In this document: positions 1 to 8,947 of the stretch, piece by piece | Position numbering within the stretch: position 1 is the stretch's first letter | Layout: each line of letters opens with the position of its first letter | NCBI RefSeq assembly: GCF_020150815.1 | Contig: NZ_CP083723.1 | Coordinates: forward strand, 434,001-498,000 | DNA: 64,000 bases | Origin: Haloprofundus salilacus | Lineage (GTDB): Archaea; Halobacteriota; Halobacteria; Halobacteriales; Haloferacaceae | Reading direction: 5' to 3' | Program-made: the position numbers and the translations under genes | Notes under the pieces: generated by a model | What the model was told of the DNA's origin: nothing | The model's input: only the letters and a program-made list of their open reading frames with translations | The model's database searches: none

Positions 1-70
1 TAGCTTCGAAAGTAAGACGGGAGGCACCGGATTTCCAGAGAAGGCGACCAAAAGGAGTCTAAAGTATATC

Positions 71-232
71 ATGGATAGAAAAGTAGTACTCTGCACCGAC
101 TGTGGAACCCCATTCGCCGGGCGAATCGACGAAAAGGGAATAATCATCCTTCCGACCCAAGAGGGAACGTGTTCGGAGTGCGGCGGGGCCACGTTCGCGG
201 AAGCGAAAGATAACGCGACAGGAGACGACTGA
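71..232 (+). CDS. small zinc-ribbon protein, 53 aa
   Basis: Complete short frame from ATG to TGA, encoding 53 residues. It carries two CxxC pairs (CTDC near residues 8-11 and CSEC near 35-38) about 24 residues apart, the pattern of a single zinc ribbon, followed by an acidic tail. An AGGAG Shine-Dalgarno-like sequence lies about 13 bases before the ATG. Such small zinc-finger proteins are very common in haloarchaea and some affect stress responses or biofilm formation, but I cannot assign a role here. It is convergent with secY. Reality of the gene is supported by the spaced cysteines and the acidic composition; function is unknown. Confidence 0.65.
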   Translation: MDRKVVLCTDCGTPFAGRIDEKGIIILPTQEGTCSECGGATFAEAKDNATGDD

Positions 233-507
233 ACGTATCGCGGGGCCTGAATGGGTCGAACGCGGAAGCTTCGGTTTCGGCTCCCTCGCGAGACGCGCAG
301 CGTCGCGCTACCCGCTTCTTCGTTTTCGGGCTAGCGAGCGCCAGTTCTTTACATTCGTTTCATCTCATCTCGTCGGAGACCCGGATTGCCGTACTCACGT
401 GTAGACGGTCTGTATACGGCGTAATTGTTTACGCTGACTCACCGCTGGTGGATAAAACGAAGAAGAATGCGGAACTGTCGGTCGATTGCGTTCGGTGGCT
501 GATTCGC

Positions 508-2013
508 TCAGTCGCCGAACATCTGGCGCATCATCGGGTGCATCTCCATGAGCTGCTCCTCGGCGATCTCCTCGTACAGTTTGTACGTGATGGAGACCGT
601 CAGCAGCAGCCCCGTCCCGGAGACCTGTCCGATGGTGCCGAGCATGTTCGCCATGACGGCGAGCAGACCGACGAGCGCGCCGCCGATGACCGTCACCTGT
701 GGGATGTAGCGCTCCATCACCTTCTCGATGACCTGCGGGTTCCGACGGAAGCCGGGAATCTGCATCCCGGAGTTCTGAATCTGCCGCGCCGTCGACTCCG
801 GACCCATTCCGGTCGTCTCGACCCAAAAGATGGCGAATATCGCCCCGCCGATGACCATGAACGTCAGGTCGATGGCGACGCGGATGAAGATCTGCCACGG
901 CTCCGCCGCCGTCCCGGCGAGGAACCAGAGCCAGTCCTGCGGGGCCTGAATCGGCGCGAAGTAGTAGAACAGTCCGCCTACGGGCTGTCCGTTAGAGCCG
1001 TACTGACCGAGCCACGGCATCGACGTCCCGAACAGCGTAATCGCGTTGGCGCCGGCGGGACTCTGCGAGTAGAGGATGCGCCCGAGGAACTGGATGTTCG
1101 CCTGCAGCGCGCGGACGAGAATCATCGGCAGGACGGACGCGTAGATGAGCTTCACGGGGAAGCGACCGCGAGCGCCTTTCACGCGGGCGTGGCTGAGCGG
1201 AATCTCGACGCGGACGGACTCGGCGTAGACGACGATGGCGAAGATGAGCACCGTCGTGAACAGCGCGAGAATCTGTCCCGGTTGGAACAGCAGCGCCTGC
1301 AGCCCCGGGCCGGTGAGCAGCTGACCGTCGGCCAGTTGTTGGTTGCCGGTGAGGATGGCGAACCACGTCGGGATGAAGCCGGGCGCGCCGCCGAGCGACG
1401 GCCACGCGAACAGCCCGCCGACGAGCTGCTGGCTCACGCCAGCGATGATGAACAGTCCGACACCGGAGCCGACGCCCCACTTGCTCACGATCTCGTCCAT
1501 GAACAGGATGAGGACGCCGCCGACGAAGATCTGTGCGAACAGGAGCACCTGCACGCCGGTCGCGCTGATACCGAGGGCGCTCGCGACGGCCTGACTCGGC
1601 GGGAGGAAGTCCCCGGCGAACACCATCGGGATACCCGTCAGACAGATCATCACGACGACGAGGAACTTCTGCAGTCCCTGGTAGAGAATCTGATCGCGCG
1701 GGTCGTTCGTGTCCAACCCGAGCAGGTCGGCACCGCCGAGCAACTGGAGGACGATGCTCGCGGTGACGATGGGTCCGATACCCAACTGGAGAATCGACCC
1801 TTGCGCTCCGGCGAGGATAGACCGGAAGCGCCCGAACAGGTCGCTTTGCGTCGACACGTCGAGCCCGAAGAGGGTGACGTTCGTGAGGAAGAAGTACAAC
1901 ACGAGAATCCCGGCGGTCCAGCCGAGCTTGCGACGGAAGGGCACGTGCCCCTCCGGACGCTCGACTGCAGGCATCCGCGTTAAGACTGGTTCGGCCGTCT
2001 CTTTCCAACCCAT
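508..2013 (-). CDS. secY: protein translocase subunit SecY
   Basis: 501-residue multi-spanning membrane protein, the pore subunit of the SecYEG translocon. The start at MGWKETAEPVLTRMPAVERP is chosen because this N-terminus is the conserved haloarchaeal SecY opening; a further upstream in-frame Met adds 24 residues with no family likeness. About ten hydrophobic segments are visible, including the plug/TM2 region (GPIVTASIVLQLLGG), and the C-terminal cytoplasmic tail ends EMHPMMRQMFGD. In many archaea secY follows rpl15 at the end of the spc ribosomal protein operon; here its upstream neighbour is the intergenic origin region and orc1, so it is detached from that operon. Identification is very secure. 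Confidence 0.97.
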   Translation of the reverse strand: MGWKETAEPVLTRMPAVERPEGHVPFRRKLGWTAGILVLYFFLTNVTLFGLDVSTQSDLFGRFRSILAGAQGSILQLGIGPIVTASIVLQLLGGADLLGLDTNDPRDQILYQGLQKFLVVVMICLTGIPMVFAGDFLPPSQAVASALGISATGVQVLLFAQIFVGGVLILFMDEIVSKWGVGSGVGLFIIAGVSQQLVGGLFAWPSLGGAPGFIPTWFAILTGNQQLADGQLLTGPGLQALLFQPGQILALFTTVLIFAIVVYAESVRVEIPLSHARVKGARGRFPVKLIYASVLPMILVRALQANIQFLGRILYSQSPAGANAITLFGTSMPWLGQYGSNGQPVGGLFYYFAPIQAPQDWLWFLAGTAAEPWQIFIRVAIDLTFMVIGGAIFAIFWVETTGMGPESTARQIQNSGMQIPGFRRNPQVIEKVMERYIPQVTVIGGALVGLLAVMANMLGTIGQVSGTGLLLTVSITYKLYEEIAEEQLMEMHPMMRQMFGD

Positions 2014-2212
2014 ATAACCGCTACTTCGCATCGGGATTTGTATGTTCTTCGCTTTTGTTGCCGGACGGTTATGGACTGGTATCATCAGCTGACAGTCGGA
2101 AAGTCAGTAGTAAAATCGAAAGAGGGAGATGCAGTGATCCTACCCCGCGGTCCGTCAGTCACGGATCAGTTCCGGGTGACGAGTAGTTTGACCTCTATGT
2201 GACGACCGGAGA

Positions 2213-2806
2213 GACCCCCCGAACCGAGTGAAGTCGAACGGAGTCGGGCGTCGTCCGTCATCGCTCGACGACCGGTTCGGCGGTAACGAACGAGAGGTGA
2301 TCGAGAGAGCACCAAACCGGTCGAGAGAGCCACCGGAGACAGATCTCGAAGGGGGCGGTCGAAGAGCAACCGGAGACGGACCCCTCGTACCGACTGATTT
2401 CAACTCCGAGGGCTTCGTCGAACTCGCGGGAAAGGAGCGGGACGGTCACCCCTCAAACCGAGTGAAACGTGACGAAGAACACCAACCCGTAAAGCGGAAA
2501 TCAGCGTGAGCAACTCGCGTATATTATATATTTATCTGTATAAGCAAACAACAACAGACACAAATTGTACAGTTGGTTCGCTCACGCGGTGAGAAGCTAG
2601 ATCTACTGAGTGCCACGATACCATAGTGCGCGTTGTTTATCAACCTCTGCGTCTTCACCGCCTTGGCGACGCGACCCCACCCTCCCCCTGGACTCGAATT
2701 CACTCGGTACGGGGGGTGGGGGATCACCGCCTTCTCGGCGGGGTACGGCGGCCGCTCTCCTCGCGCCGTCGGTCGGAATTGCGCAAAGTTCACTCGGTAC
2801 GAGGTC
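2213..2806. other. candidate chromosomal replication origin (ORB repeats and AT-rich DUE)
   Basis: The 0.8 kb non-coding stretch upstream of orc1 holds five copies of one oriented motif, roughly TTCACTCGGTACGAGGGG. Three are on the minus strand (2215-2232, 2381-2400, 2449-2467) and two on the plus strand (2698-2716, 2788-2804). All G-runs point outward. Between the two groups, 2516-2575 is strikingly AT-rich in an otherwise GC-rich region and is a good duplex-unwinding element. Known haloarchaeal origins have this layout: inverted origin recognition boxes flanking a DUE beside an orc1/cdc6 gene. The repeats and AT tract are seen directly; origin activity is inferred. Confidence 0.8.
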
Positions 2807-2844
2807 GGCAGTTTTATCTCGGTGCCGCGTGGCTACGTGAGTCG

Positions 2845-4275
2845 ATGACCGACTCGGAGGAAGGGAAACGAGACTGTCGCAGTCGCGACCGGCCGTCCGA
2901 CGATGACGATAGGTCGTCCGGCGACAGCCGACGGGTCGACGAGTACGATGCCGACCTCCGATCGTACGCGACGACGGAGAACGCAATCGACTCCGGGAGT
3001 GCGGAGACGCAGAACGGTCGTCCGGACGTCGAGCGGGCGGTTACGACCGACGGGGGGGACCGTCGCCGATGCGATGCGCCCGAAGACGGCGACCCGTTCG
3101 CCGTCGGTTCGATCTTCGCGCGCGAGGAACTGCTCCGCGTCGGCTACGTCCCGGACCGCGACCGAATCATCGGCCGCGACGACGAGATTCGGGCGGTTGG
3201 CAAGGCGCTCGGCCCGGCGGTCAGAGGCGGTCCGCCGCGGAATCTCCTGCTGTACGGCAAGACGGGAACCGGAAAGTCGCTCGTCTCGAAACACATGGCT
3301 CGCGAGGCGGGCACGCGAGCGACCGACAACGGCGTGAACCTCATCTACCAGTACGTCGACTGCTCGAACGACGACACCGAGACGCGGGCGGCGCGCGAAC
3401 TCGCACTCGGCGTGCGCGACACGCTTGAACCGGAGCTCTCGATTCCGCGGAAAGGCATCGGCGCGGCGGAGTACTTCAGACACGTCTGGGACCTCCTCGA
3501 CGTCCACGACGTGCGGTCGCTCATCGTCATCCTCGACGAGGTCGACAAACTCGACGGCGACGACGACATCCTGATGACGCTCTCGCGCGCCGAGGAGTCC
3601 GGCAAGACCGACTCCTACGTCGGCATTATCGCCATCAGCAACAAGATTCAGTACCGCGAGTCCATGGGCGAACGCGTCGACTCCTCGCTGCAGGACCGTG
3701 AGTTCGTCTTCCACCCCTACGACGCGACGCAGCTCAGACAGATTCTCGAAAATCGGCGCGACGCGTTCCAACCCGACGTTCTGTCGGCGGACGTGATTCC
3801 GAAGGTCGCCGCGCTGGCCGCGCGCGAACACGGCGACGCGCGGAAAGCGATCGACATCCTCCGGTACGCGGGCGCGATCGCCGAGGAGTCGGACAGTTCG
3901 CAGGTGCTCGAAGAACACATCGACAGCGCGATGGAGCGCGCGGAGGCCGACCGCTTCGCCGAACTCGTCTCCGGCAGCACGCCGCACGTGAAGTACATCC
4001 TCGTCGCCCTCGCGTCGCTGACGATGCGCCGCGACGAGGAGGAGTTCGCAAAACAGGACATCTACTCGACGTACAAACGGGTCTGCGCGAACGAGGGCTC
4101 CGACCCCATCTCGTGGGACCGCGTCTCCCGCCTCCTGAAAGAACAGTCGTTCCTCGGAATCACCGAGAGCCGCCACACCGGCGGCGGCTACGAGAAAGGC
4201 AGCTATCGCGTCCACTCGCTGAACCGCGACCCCGAAATCGTGCTGAAGGCGCTGGACTCGGGCGCTGAGCTGTAG
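2845..4275 (+). CDS. orc1: Orc1/Cdc6 replication initiator
   Basis: 476-residue AAA+ initiator. The first ~85 residues are acidic and low-complexity. The ATPase follows, with Walker A GKTGTGKS (138-145), Walker B LIVILDEVD (226-234) and a sensor-1-like AISNKI, then a C-terminal winged-helix DNA-binding domain (from about 390) that binds ORB sequences. The ATG at 2845 is preceded by a TTTTATC box at 2812-2818, the spacing of a leaderless transcript; the open frame runs 73 codons further upstream but crosses the ORB repeats and is not protein-like. Haloarchaea carry several orc1 paralogues, usually each next to its own origin; this one flanks the candidate origin at 2213-2806. Confidence 0.95.
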   Translation: MTDSEEGKRDCRSRDRPSDDDDRSSGDSRRVDEYDADLRSYATTENAIDSGSAETQNGRPDVERAVTTDGGDRRRCDAPEDGDPFAVGSIFAREELLRVGYVPDRDRIIGRDDEIRAVGKALGPAVRGGPPRNLLLYGKTGTGKSLVSKHMAREAGTRATDNGVNLIYQYVDCSNDDTETRAARELALGVRDTLEPELSIPRKGIGAAEYFRHVWDLLDVHDVRSLIVILDEVDKLDGDDDILMTLSRAEESGKTDSYVGIIAISNKIQYRESMGERVDSSLQDREFVFHPYDATQLRQILENRRDAFQPDVLSADVIPKVAALAAREHGDARKAIDILRYAGAIAEESDSSQVLEEHIDSAMERAEADRFAELVSGSTPHVKYILVALASLTMRRDEEEFAKQDIYSTYKRVCANEGSDPISWDRVSRLLKEQSFLGITESRHTGGGYEKGSYRVHSLNRDPEIVLKALDSGAEL

Positions 4276-4322
4276 ATCGACGGAAGACGGTTCCGGAATC
4301 GGCTCCACCCGTATTAGCCGAG

Positions 4323-4341
4323 GTCGCCGTATTTCGGCGAC
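4323..4341. terminator. short perfect hairpin between convergent orc1 and nrdJ
   Basis: GTCGCCG (4323-4329) and CGGCGAC (4335-4341) form a perfect 7-bp inverted repeat around an AT-rich loop in the gap between two convergent genes. No clear T-run follows on either side, and archaeal termination depends mainly on T-rich tracts, so a terminator role is only possible. Confidence 0.3.
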
Positions 4342-4449
4342 GCCGTCGAGACGAGAGTCACAACGCTCGGGTACCGTCGCTGAAGAGAGGGAGAGAAGCG
4401 GAGAAAAGACGAGAGATGAGGCGGCGAGAGCCGTCTACTGCGCGTTACG

Positions 4450-7400
4450 TCAGCACTCGGACCAGCCGCAGGACTCGCAGGTCTTGCAGCCTTCCGAGAA
4501 GTACAGCGTCAGGTTCCCACATTCGGGACACTCGGGGCTCTCGCCCGCGGCCAGCAGGTCGTCCATGGCGTCCGACTTCGCGCCGTTCGAGACCGAGGCC
4601 CCGCCGTCGGGTTCGGGGGCCTCCTCGGCGTCAACGTCGACGTCGGTCGTCTCTGATTCGATCTCGGTGAGACTCTTCTGCTTGGGGTACGGCTTCTCGA
4701 TCTCGCCGTCGAGGTAGCGCCGCATCGCCACGCCGACGGCGTCCGGGATGGAGTTGATCTGCTCGCCTTTGTCCCACGCGACCTTCGGACTGCGGATGCC
4801 CTGCAGGTCGGCGGCGATCTCGCGCGGGTCGACGCCCGAGCGCAGCGAGTAGCTGATGACTTTCGCCAGCGCCTCCGTGAAGGAGTTGGTGAACCCGCCG
4901 GAGTTGCCGATGGTGGCGAACAGCTCGAACGGCTCGCCGTCCTCGTCCTCGTTGATGTTGACGTAGAGCTTCCCGTAGCCCGTGTCGATGCGCTGGGTGA
5001 CGCCGTGGAGCACGTCCGGACGGGGTCGCTCCTGCGCGTAGGCGCGGCCCTCGCGGGTCGCTTCCACGAACTCCTCGACGTCGCCGCCGAGCGCTTCGCG
5101 CACCTCCTCGTTCTCGAGGAACGCGTCGAGTCCGCCGAACGCCTCGCGAATCTGCTCGGCGATGACCTCGGCGGCCTCGTCCTCGTCAGCGAACTCCGCG
5201 TTGTCGGCGCGCGTCGTCAGCACCTGCTTCGAGCGGGTGCCGTCGCGGTAGACGGTGACGCCCTTGCCGCCGTGGTCGTAGATGTACCTGTAGACTTCGT
5301 CCATGTCCTCCTTCGTCGCGGAGTTCGGGAAGTTACAGGTTTTCGAGATGGCGGAGTCGACGCCCTGCTGGCAGGCGCACTGCACGGCGGCGTGGTCCTT
5401 CCCAGAGAGGTCGGCGGTAACGACGAACAACTCCGAAATCGAATCCGGAACCGTCGACAGCGAGTCGACGCCGTCGAACTCGTTGTTCGCCATCTGCTCT
5501 TGCGCCTCGCGCTTGACCTCCTCGACGTCGATGTCGTTGGCCTCCAGCACGCGGAGGAAGTAGTCATCGAACTCGACGAGCATCTCGTCGCCCTGCACGT
5601 CGTCGGAGACGTTCTTGTAGTAGGCGACGTTGTAGATGGGTTCGCAGCCACCAGTCGTGTTACCGACCATCGACGTGGTGCCCGTCGGGGCGATAGTCGT
5701 CGTGTTGTGGTTGCGGACGGGGAAGCCATCGGCCCACTCGTCGGCGTCGAGACCGGTGTGGTGCTCGAACCACTGGCGGTACTCGGTCGGGTTCGCGTAC
5801 TTCGAGTCGTCCCAGTCGTCGAACGAACCGCGCTCCTCGGCGAGCTCGTGCGACGCCCACTTCGAACGGTGGTTGATGTGGGTCATCAGCTGGCTCGCGA
5901 CCTCGTTCCCCTCCTCGGAGCCGTAGCGGATGCCGAGCTGGATGTAGAGCTGTGCAAGCCCCATGACGCCGAGGCCGATCTTGCGCATCTCGCGTACCTT
6001 CTGCTCTATCTTCGCGACGGGGAAGTCCGACATCGTGACGACGTTCTCGAGGAAGCGCGTCCCGAGTTCGATGCGGCGGTCGAACTCCTCGAAGTCGATG
6101 GCCTCAGAGAGGAACGCGTCGACAGCCTCCTGGTGGGAGTCGTACTCCTCGAGGTGCTCCCCGGACCAGACGCGCCAGTCGGGGGCGTCGAGATCGGCGA
6201 GCGTCGAGAGGTTGATGTGGCCGAGGTTGCACGCCTCGTACTCCTCCAGCGGCTGTTCGCCGCACGGGTTCGTCGCGAGGATGCGGTGGTCGGGGTGTTT
6301 CTCGACGTCGAAGGAGTGCTGTTTGTTGACGCGCTCGAGATAGATGATGCCCGGTTCGCCGTTCTCGTGGGCGCCGGAGACGATGTGGTCCCAGAGTTTG
6401 GCGGCCGGAATCGAGAGCACCTCGCCGACTTCGACGTGCTCGCCGAGACCGAACATCTCGTACAGTTCCTTCGTCTCGGGCGTCGCGACGTGCGGTTCCT
6501 CCGTCCGGGGGTTGGTGAAGACGAACTCCTCGTCGTCGTACAGCGCCTCCATGAAGTCGTCGGTGACGCCGACGGAGATGTTGAAGTTCGAGAGGTGACC
6601 CTCGACGGCGTTGCGGAGGTGTTTGGGGACCCGACCCTCCTCGTCGATGAGTTCACGCGCCTCGTCGAGCGCGTCGGCGAACTTCGTGTGCGTGTAGTCG
6701 TCGGGGTCGTTGAGGCGCAGCGAGTGCGCCAGCGAGACGTCCTTGTTCTTCGCGTGGATGAACTGGATGACGTCGGGGTGGCTGACGCGCATGACGCCCA
6801 TCTGCGCACCGCGGCGCGCGCCGCCTTGCGCGATGGTCTCGCACATCTGGTCGTACGTCCGCATGAACGTGATGGGACCGGAGGCGATGCCGCCAGTAGA
6901 GCCTACTGCGTCGCCGTAGGGCCGAAGCTTCCAGAACGCGTAACCCATGCCGCCGCCGGACTGGAACACCTCGGCGGCTTCCTTCATCGTCTGGTGGATG
7001 TCGGTGATGTCGTCGCCCGGCGAATCGACGAAACACGCCGACAGCTGCTGGAGTTCGTCGCCCGCGTTCATCAGCGTCGGCGAGTTCGGGACGAACGAGA
7101 GCATCTCCATTATCTCCTGGAACTGCTCGCGCCGCGTCTCGACGGTCGACCGAATCTCGTCGGGGAGTTCGGGGACGACGGTGTCGTAGGCGAACTTGTT
7201 GACGTTGTAGACGGAGAGCGCCGTCTCGACGTTGTCGCCGGCGGTGACGCCCTTGCCGAACACCTCGGCGGCGAGTTCGTCGCGGCGCGGGTGACCCGGC
7301 TTCAACTGGTCGGGCGTGACGGTCACGTCGACCTCCTGTCGCTCGGCCTCGTAGACGGCTTCCGCGAGCGCGATGTTCTTCGCGACACGGGCGAACAGCT

Positions 7401-7563
7401 CCTCCTGCGTCTCGGTGAGGTTGCCGTCGGCGTCCTTGCGGAGATACCGCGCGGGCAGGATGTTGTTGTACGCGTTCGAGGTCATCCGCGCTTCGAGGGT
7501 GTCGCCCTCGGTGCGCTTGACCGGGAGCACGAGTTCGTCCGCGCTCAGATCGGCGTTACTCAT
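4450..7563 (-). CDS. nrdJ: adenosylcobalamin-dependent (class II) ribonucleotide reductase
   Basis: 1037-residue reductase converting ribonucleotides to deoxyribonucleotides with a cobalamin-derived thiyl radical. Visible family motifs are NSPTLMNAG and CFVDSP (first active-site Cys), GGARRGAQMGVM, NPCGEQPL followed by CNLGHINLS (radical and redox cysteines) and TGTTSMVGNTTGGCEPIYN. The C-terminus ends in a cysteine-rich tail, CPEC...CKTCESCGWSEC, which fits a zinc ribbon or a shuttle for re-reducing the active site. The start chosen (MSNADLSADELVLPV) has GGAGGAG about 13 bases upstream; 36 more residues upstream in frame look non-coding. Length fits an intein-free protein. Being oxygen-independent, the class II enzyme needs no NrdB partner, and none is nearby. 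Confidence 0.96.
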   Translation of the reverse strand: MSNADLSADELVLPVKRTEGDTLEARMTSNAYNNILPARYLRKDADGNLTETQEELFARVAKNIALAEAVYEAERQEVDVTVTPDQLKPGHPRRDELAAEVFGKGVTAGDNVETALSVYNVNKFAYDTVVPELPDEIRSTVETRREQFQEIMEMLSFVPNSPTLMNAGDELQQLSACFVDSPGDDITDIHQTMKEAAEVFQSGGGMGYAFWKLRPYGDAVGSTGGIASGPITFMRTYDQMCETIAQGGARRGAQMGVMRVSHPDVIQFIHAKNKDVSLAHSLRLNDPDDYTHTKFADALDEARELIDEEGRVPKHLRNAVEGHLSNFNISVGVTDDFMEALYDDEEFVFTNPRTEEPHVATPETKELYEMFGLGEHVEVGEVLSIPAAKLWDHIVSGAHENGEPGIIYLERVNKQHSFDVEKHPDHRILATNPCGEQPLEEYEACNLGHINLSTLADLDAPDWRVWSGEHLEEYDSHQEAVDAFLSEAIDFEEFDRRIELGTRFLENVVTMSDFPVAKIEQKVREMRKIGLGVMGLAQLYIQLGIRYGSEEGNEVASQLMTHINHRSKWASHELAEERGSFDDWDDSKYANPTEYRQWFEHHTGLDADEWADGFPVRNHNTTTIAPTGTTSMVGNTTGGCEPIYNVAYYKNVSDDVQGDEMLVEFDDYFLRVLEANDIDVEEVKREAQEQMANNEFDGVDSLSTVPDSISELFVVTADLSGKDHAAVQCACQQGVDSAISKTCNFPNSATKEDMDEVYRYIYDHGGKGVTVYRDGTRSKQVLTTRADNAEFADEDEAAEVIAEQIREAFGGLDAFLENEEVREALGGDVEEFVEATREGRAYAQERPRPDVLHGVTQRIDTGYGKLYVNINEDEDGEPFELFATIGNSGGFTNSFTEALAKVISYSLRSGVDPREIAADLQGIRSPKVAWDKGEQINSIPDAVGVAMRRYLDGEIEKPYPKQKSLTEIESETTDVDVDAEEAPEPDGGASVSNGAKSDAMDDLLAAGESPECPECGNLTLYFSEGCKTCESCGWSEC

Positions 7564-7934
7564 CTGTCGCTCTCTCCTCCGTTCGTGGGTATGTGAGTGG
7601 CTGCATGTGGGGCATATTGTCGATTCCGGCTCGTCATCTATGACGGAACGTTTGATACGGCAGTGACCCATTAATGCTTTCGATGCCGGGTATTACCAAC
7701 TAAATGATTTATACGAATTTTGAGTGTTCCGTCGGCTCGACTCGCCTTCACCCGTCTATCGAGTCGGCGACGACATAACGATGTGCAGAGTGCAGTGAAA
7801 GTGATTCTCCGTCGCTTCGAACCGCAAGCCTGCCGCGGAATGTCCAGCGGAAGGAAAGGGGGGTTCCGCTTCGGCTCCGTCCCTGCTCGTTTGTTTCTCG
7901 TGTAGTATATTTTACTATTGTCCGACGCACGTTT
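7564..7934. promoter_or_regulatory. nrdJ upstream region with TATA box at about 7708-7714
   Basis: This 371-base gap lies between divergent nrdJ and the small membrane protein at 7935. On the minus strand CGTATAAATC (TATA core 7708-7714) is the strongest archaeal promoter-like sequence and would give nrdJ a leader of about 120 bases, in keeping with its Shine-Dalgarno sequence. On the plus strand TATATTTTAC (from about 7907) sits 25-30 bases before the ATG at 7935. I saw no cobalamin-riboswitch-like structure. The rest appears featureless. Confidence 0.5.
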
Positions 7935-8171
7935 ATGCCGACGGCGATACTATCGGAAGCCATGGATGCCCTCCCCGCCGTCGCACTGCTGTTACAGACT
8001 GCACTCGGCGAGACGCCGTACGGGTCGCTGTTCGTCGGACTGCTCACACTCGGGGCCGTCGTTCTCGTCGGGCGCGTCCTCCTCCGTCTCGCGTGGCGAC
8101 TCGTGACCATCGCGCTGGTCGTCGTCGGCGTGCTGGTAGTGGTCTCGATGGTCGCACCCGGGCTGCTGTAA
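7935..8171 (+). CDS. small two-helix membrane protein, 78 aa
   Basis: Hydrophobic protein with two predicted membrane segments (about residues 29-46 and 54-74) separated by a short basic turn (RVLLRLAWR). No enzyme motif is visible. A TATA-like element 25-30 bases upstream favours the ATG at 7935, although the second Met (MDALPAVALLL, 7962) is also possible. It stands alone, divergent from nrdJ and convergent with trpG. Hydrophobicity and promoter spacing suggest a real gene, but the family is not recognised. Confidence 0.6.
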   Translation: MPTAILSEAMDALPAVALLLQTALGETPYGSLFVGLLTLGAVVLVGRVLLRLAWRLVTIALVVVGVLVVVSMVAPGLL

Positions 8172-8269
8172 CGCCTGTCGGAGCGACTGCGGCGCGCGGA
8201 GTTCTCGTCGTCAGTCGTAACGCTCGTCGTCTACCGTACAGCAACTCTCAGTCCATCGTGCGGTACGCT

Positions 8270-8947
8270 TCAGTCCGCCGTCGGCCGCGGCGCGTCGGCG
8301 ACGCAGTTCGCCAGAAAGTTTTCCATGACCTCGTGACCGACGGCGGTCAGGACGCTCTCGGGGTGGAACTGGACGCACTCGATGGGGAACTCGCGGTGGC
8401 GCACGCCCATCACGAGTTCCGTTCCGTCGTGGTCCGTCGTCGCCGTGACATCGAAGCAGTCGGGCACCGTCGTCGCGACGAGCGAGTGGTAGCGACCGGC
8501 CTGAAAGCCCTGTTCGAGGCCCGCGTAGACCCCCTTTTCGTCGTGATCGACGGCGAACGCCTTCCCGTGGACGGGTTCGGGGGCGTGGCCGACTTCGCCG
8601 CCGTACGCGTACACCGCCGCTTCGAGACCGAGACAGACGCCGAGCGTCGGTACCTCGGGACTCAGTTCTCGCAACACGTCGAGCGTCACGCCTACGTCGC
8701 GGTCGTTTTTCGGATGTCCAGGTCCCGGACTCAGGACGATGGCGTCGGCGTCGACGGCGCGAATCTCGTCGAGCGACGCCGTGTTCTTCAGCACCTCGAC
8801 GTCGACGCGTTCGCCCGCGCCCTCGCGCTTGTCCGCGTCCTCGCATTCGCTCCTCCGGGTACCGTCGCGTTCGACTGTCGTCTCCGAGAGATACTCGACG
8901 AGGTTGTAGGTGAACGAGTCGAAGTTGTCGACGACGAGCACCTTCAT
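8270..8947 (-). CDS. trpG: anthranilate synthase component II (glutamine amidotransferase)
   Basis: 225-residue class I glutamine amidotransferase that supplies ammonia to TrpE in tryptophan synthesis. It opens MKVLVVDNFDSFTYNLVEYL, has the oxyanion-hole region SPGPGHP (73-79), the nucleophile in GVCLGLEA (Cys105) and the His-Glu of FHPES near residue 200. The usual GxCxGxQ motif reads GxCxGxE. Residues ~25-47 are an acidic, poorly conserved insertion. It is the last gene of trpD-F-E-G; its ATG overlaps the trpE stop (ATGA), implying translational coupling and matched production of the two subunits. PabA is the main alternative, but the trp operon context decides for TrpG. Confidence 0.95.
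   Translation of the reverse strand: MKVLVVDNFDSFTYNLVEYLSETTVERDGTRRSECEDADKREGAGERVDVEVLKNTASLDEIRAVDADAIVLSPGPGHPKNDRDVGVTLDVLRELSPEVPTLGVCLGLEAAVYAYGGEVGHAPEPVHGKAFAVDHDEKGVYAGLEQGFQAGRYHSLVATTVPDCFDVTATTDHDGTELVMGVRHREFPIECVQFHPESVLTAVGHEVMENFLANCVADAPRPTAD

Noticed and set aside
448-1983. Long plus-strand open frame opposite secY
   Set aside because: GC-rich shadow: repetitive Arg/Asp/Glu composition with no motif, fully antisense to the well-conserved secY.
2566-2571. TGTACA box in the origin AT tract
   Set aside because: A single six-base palindrome is expected by chance and lacks the phased partners seen at trpD. It is a caution against reading every TGTACA as an operator.
2626-2844. 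N-terminal extension of Orc1
   Set aside because: The 73 codons are basic and overlap two ORB-like repeats; a TATA box and acidic haloarchaeal N-terminus support the ATG at 2845.
4450-7563. Intein in nrdJ
   Set aside because: Inteins are frequent in haloarchaeal nrdJ, but the conserved motifs are continuous and the length is normal. The same applies to cdc48.
5005-7596. 863-codon plus-strand frame opposite nrdJ
   Set aside because: Composition is dominated by Val/Arg/Asp/Leu with no domain; high-GC third positions of nrdJ create this frame. Similar shadows lie opposite carB (42202-44361) and the CBS gene (15207-16265).
7720-7905. 61-codon frame upstream of the small membrane gene
   Set aside because: Basic, no likeness to any domain, and lies in the promoter region.
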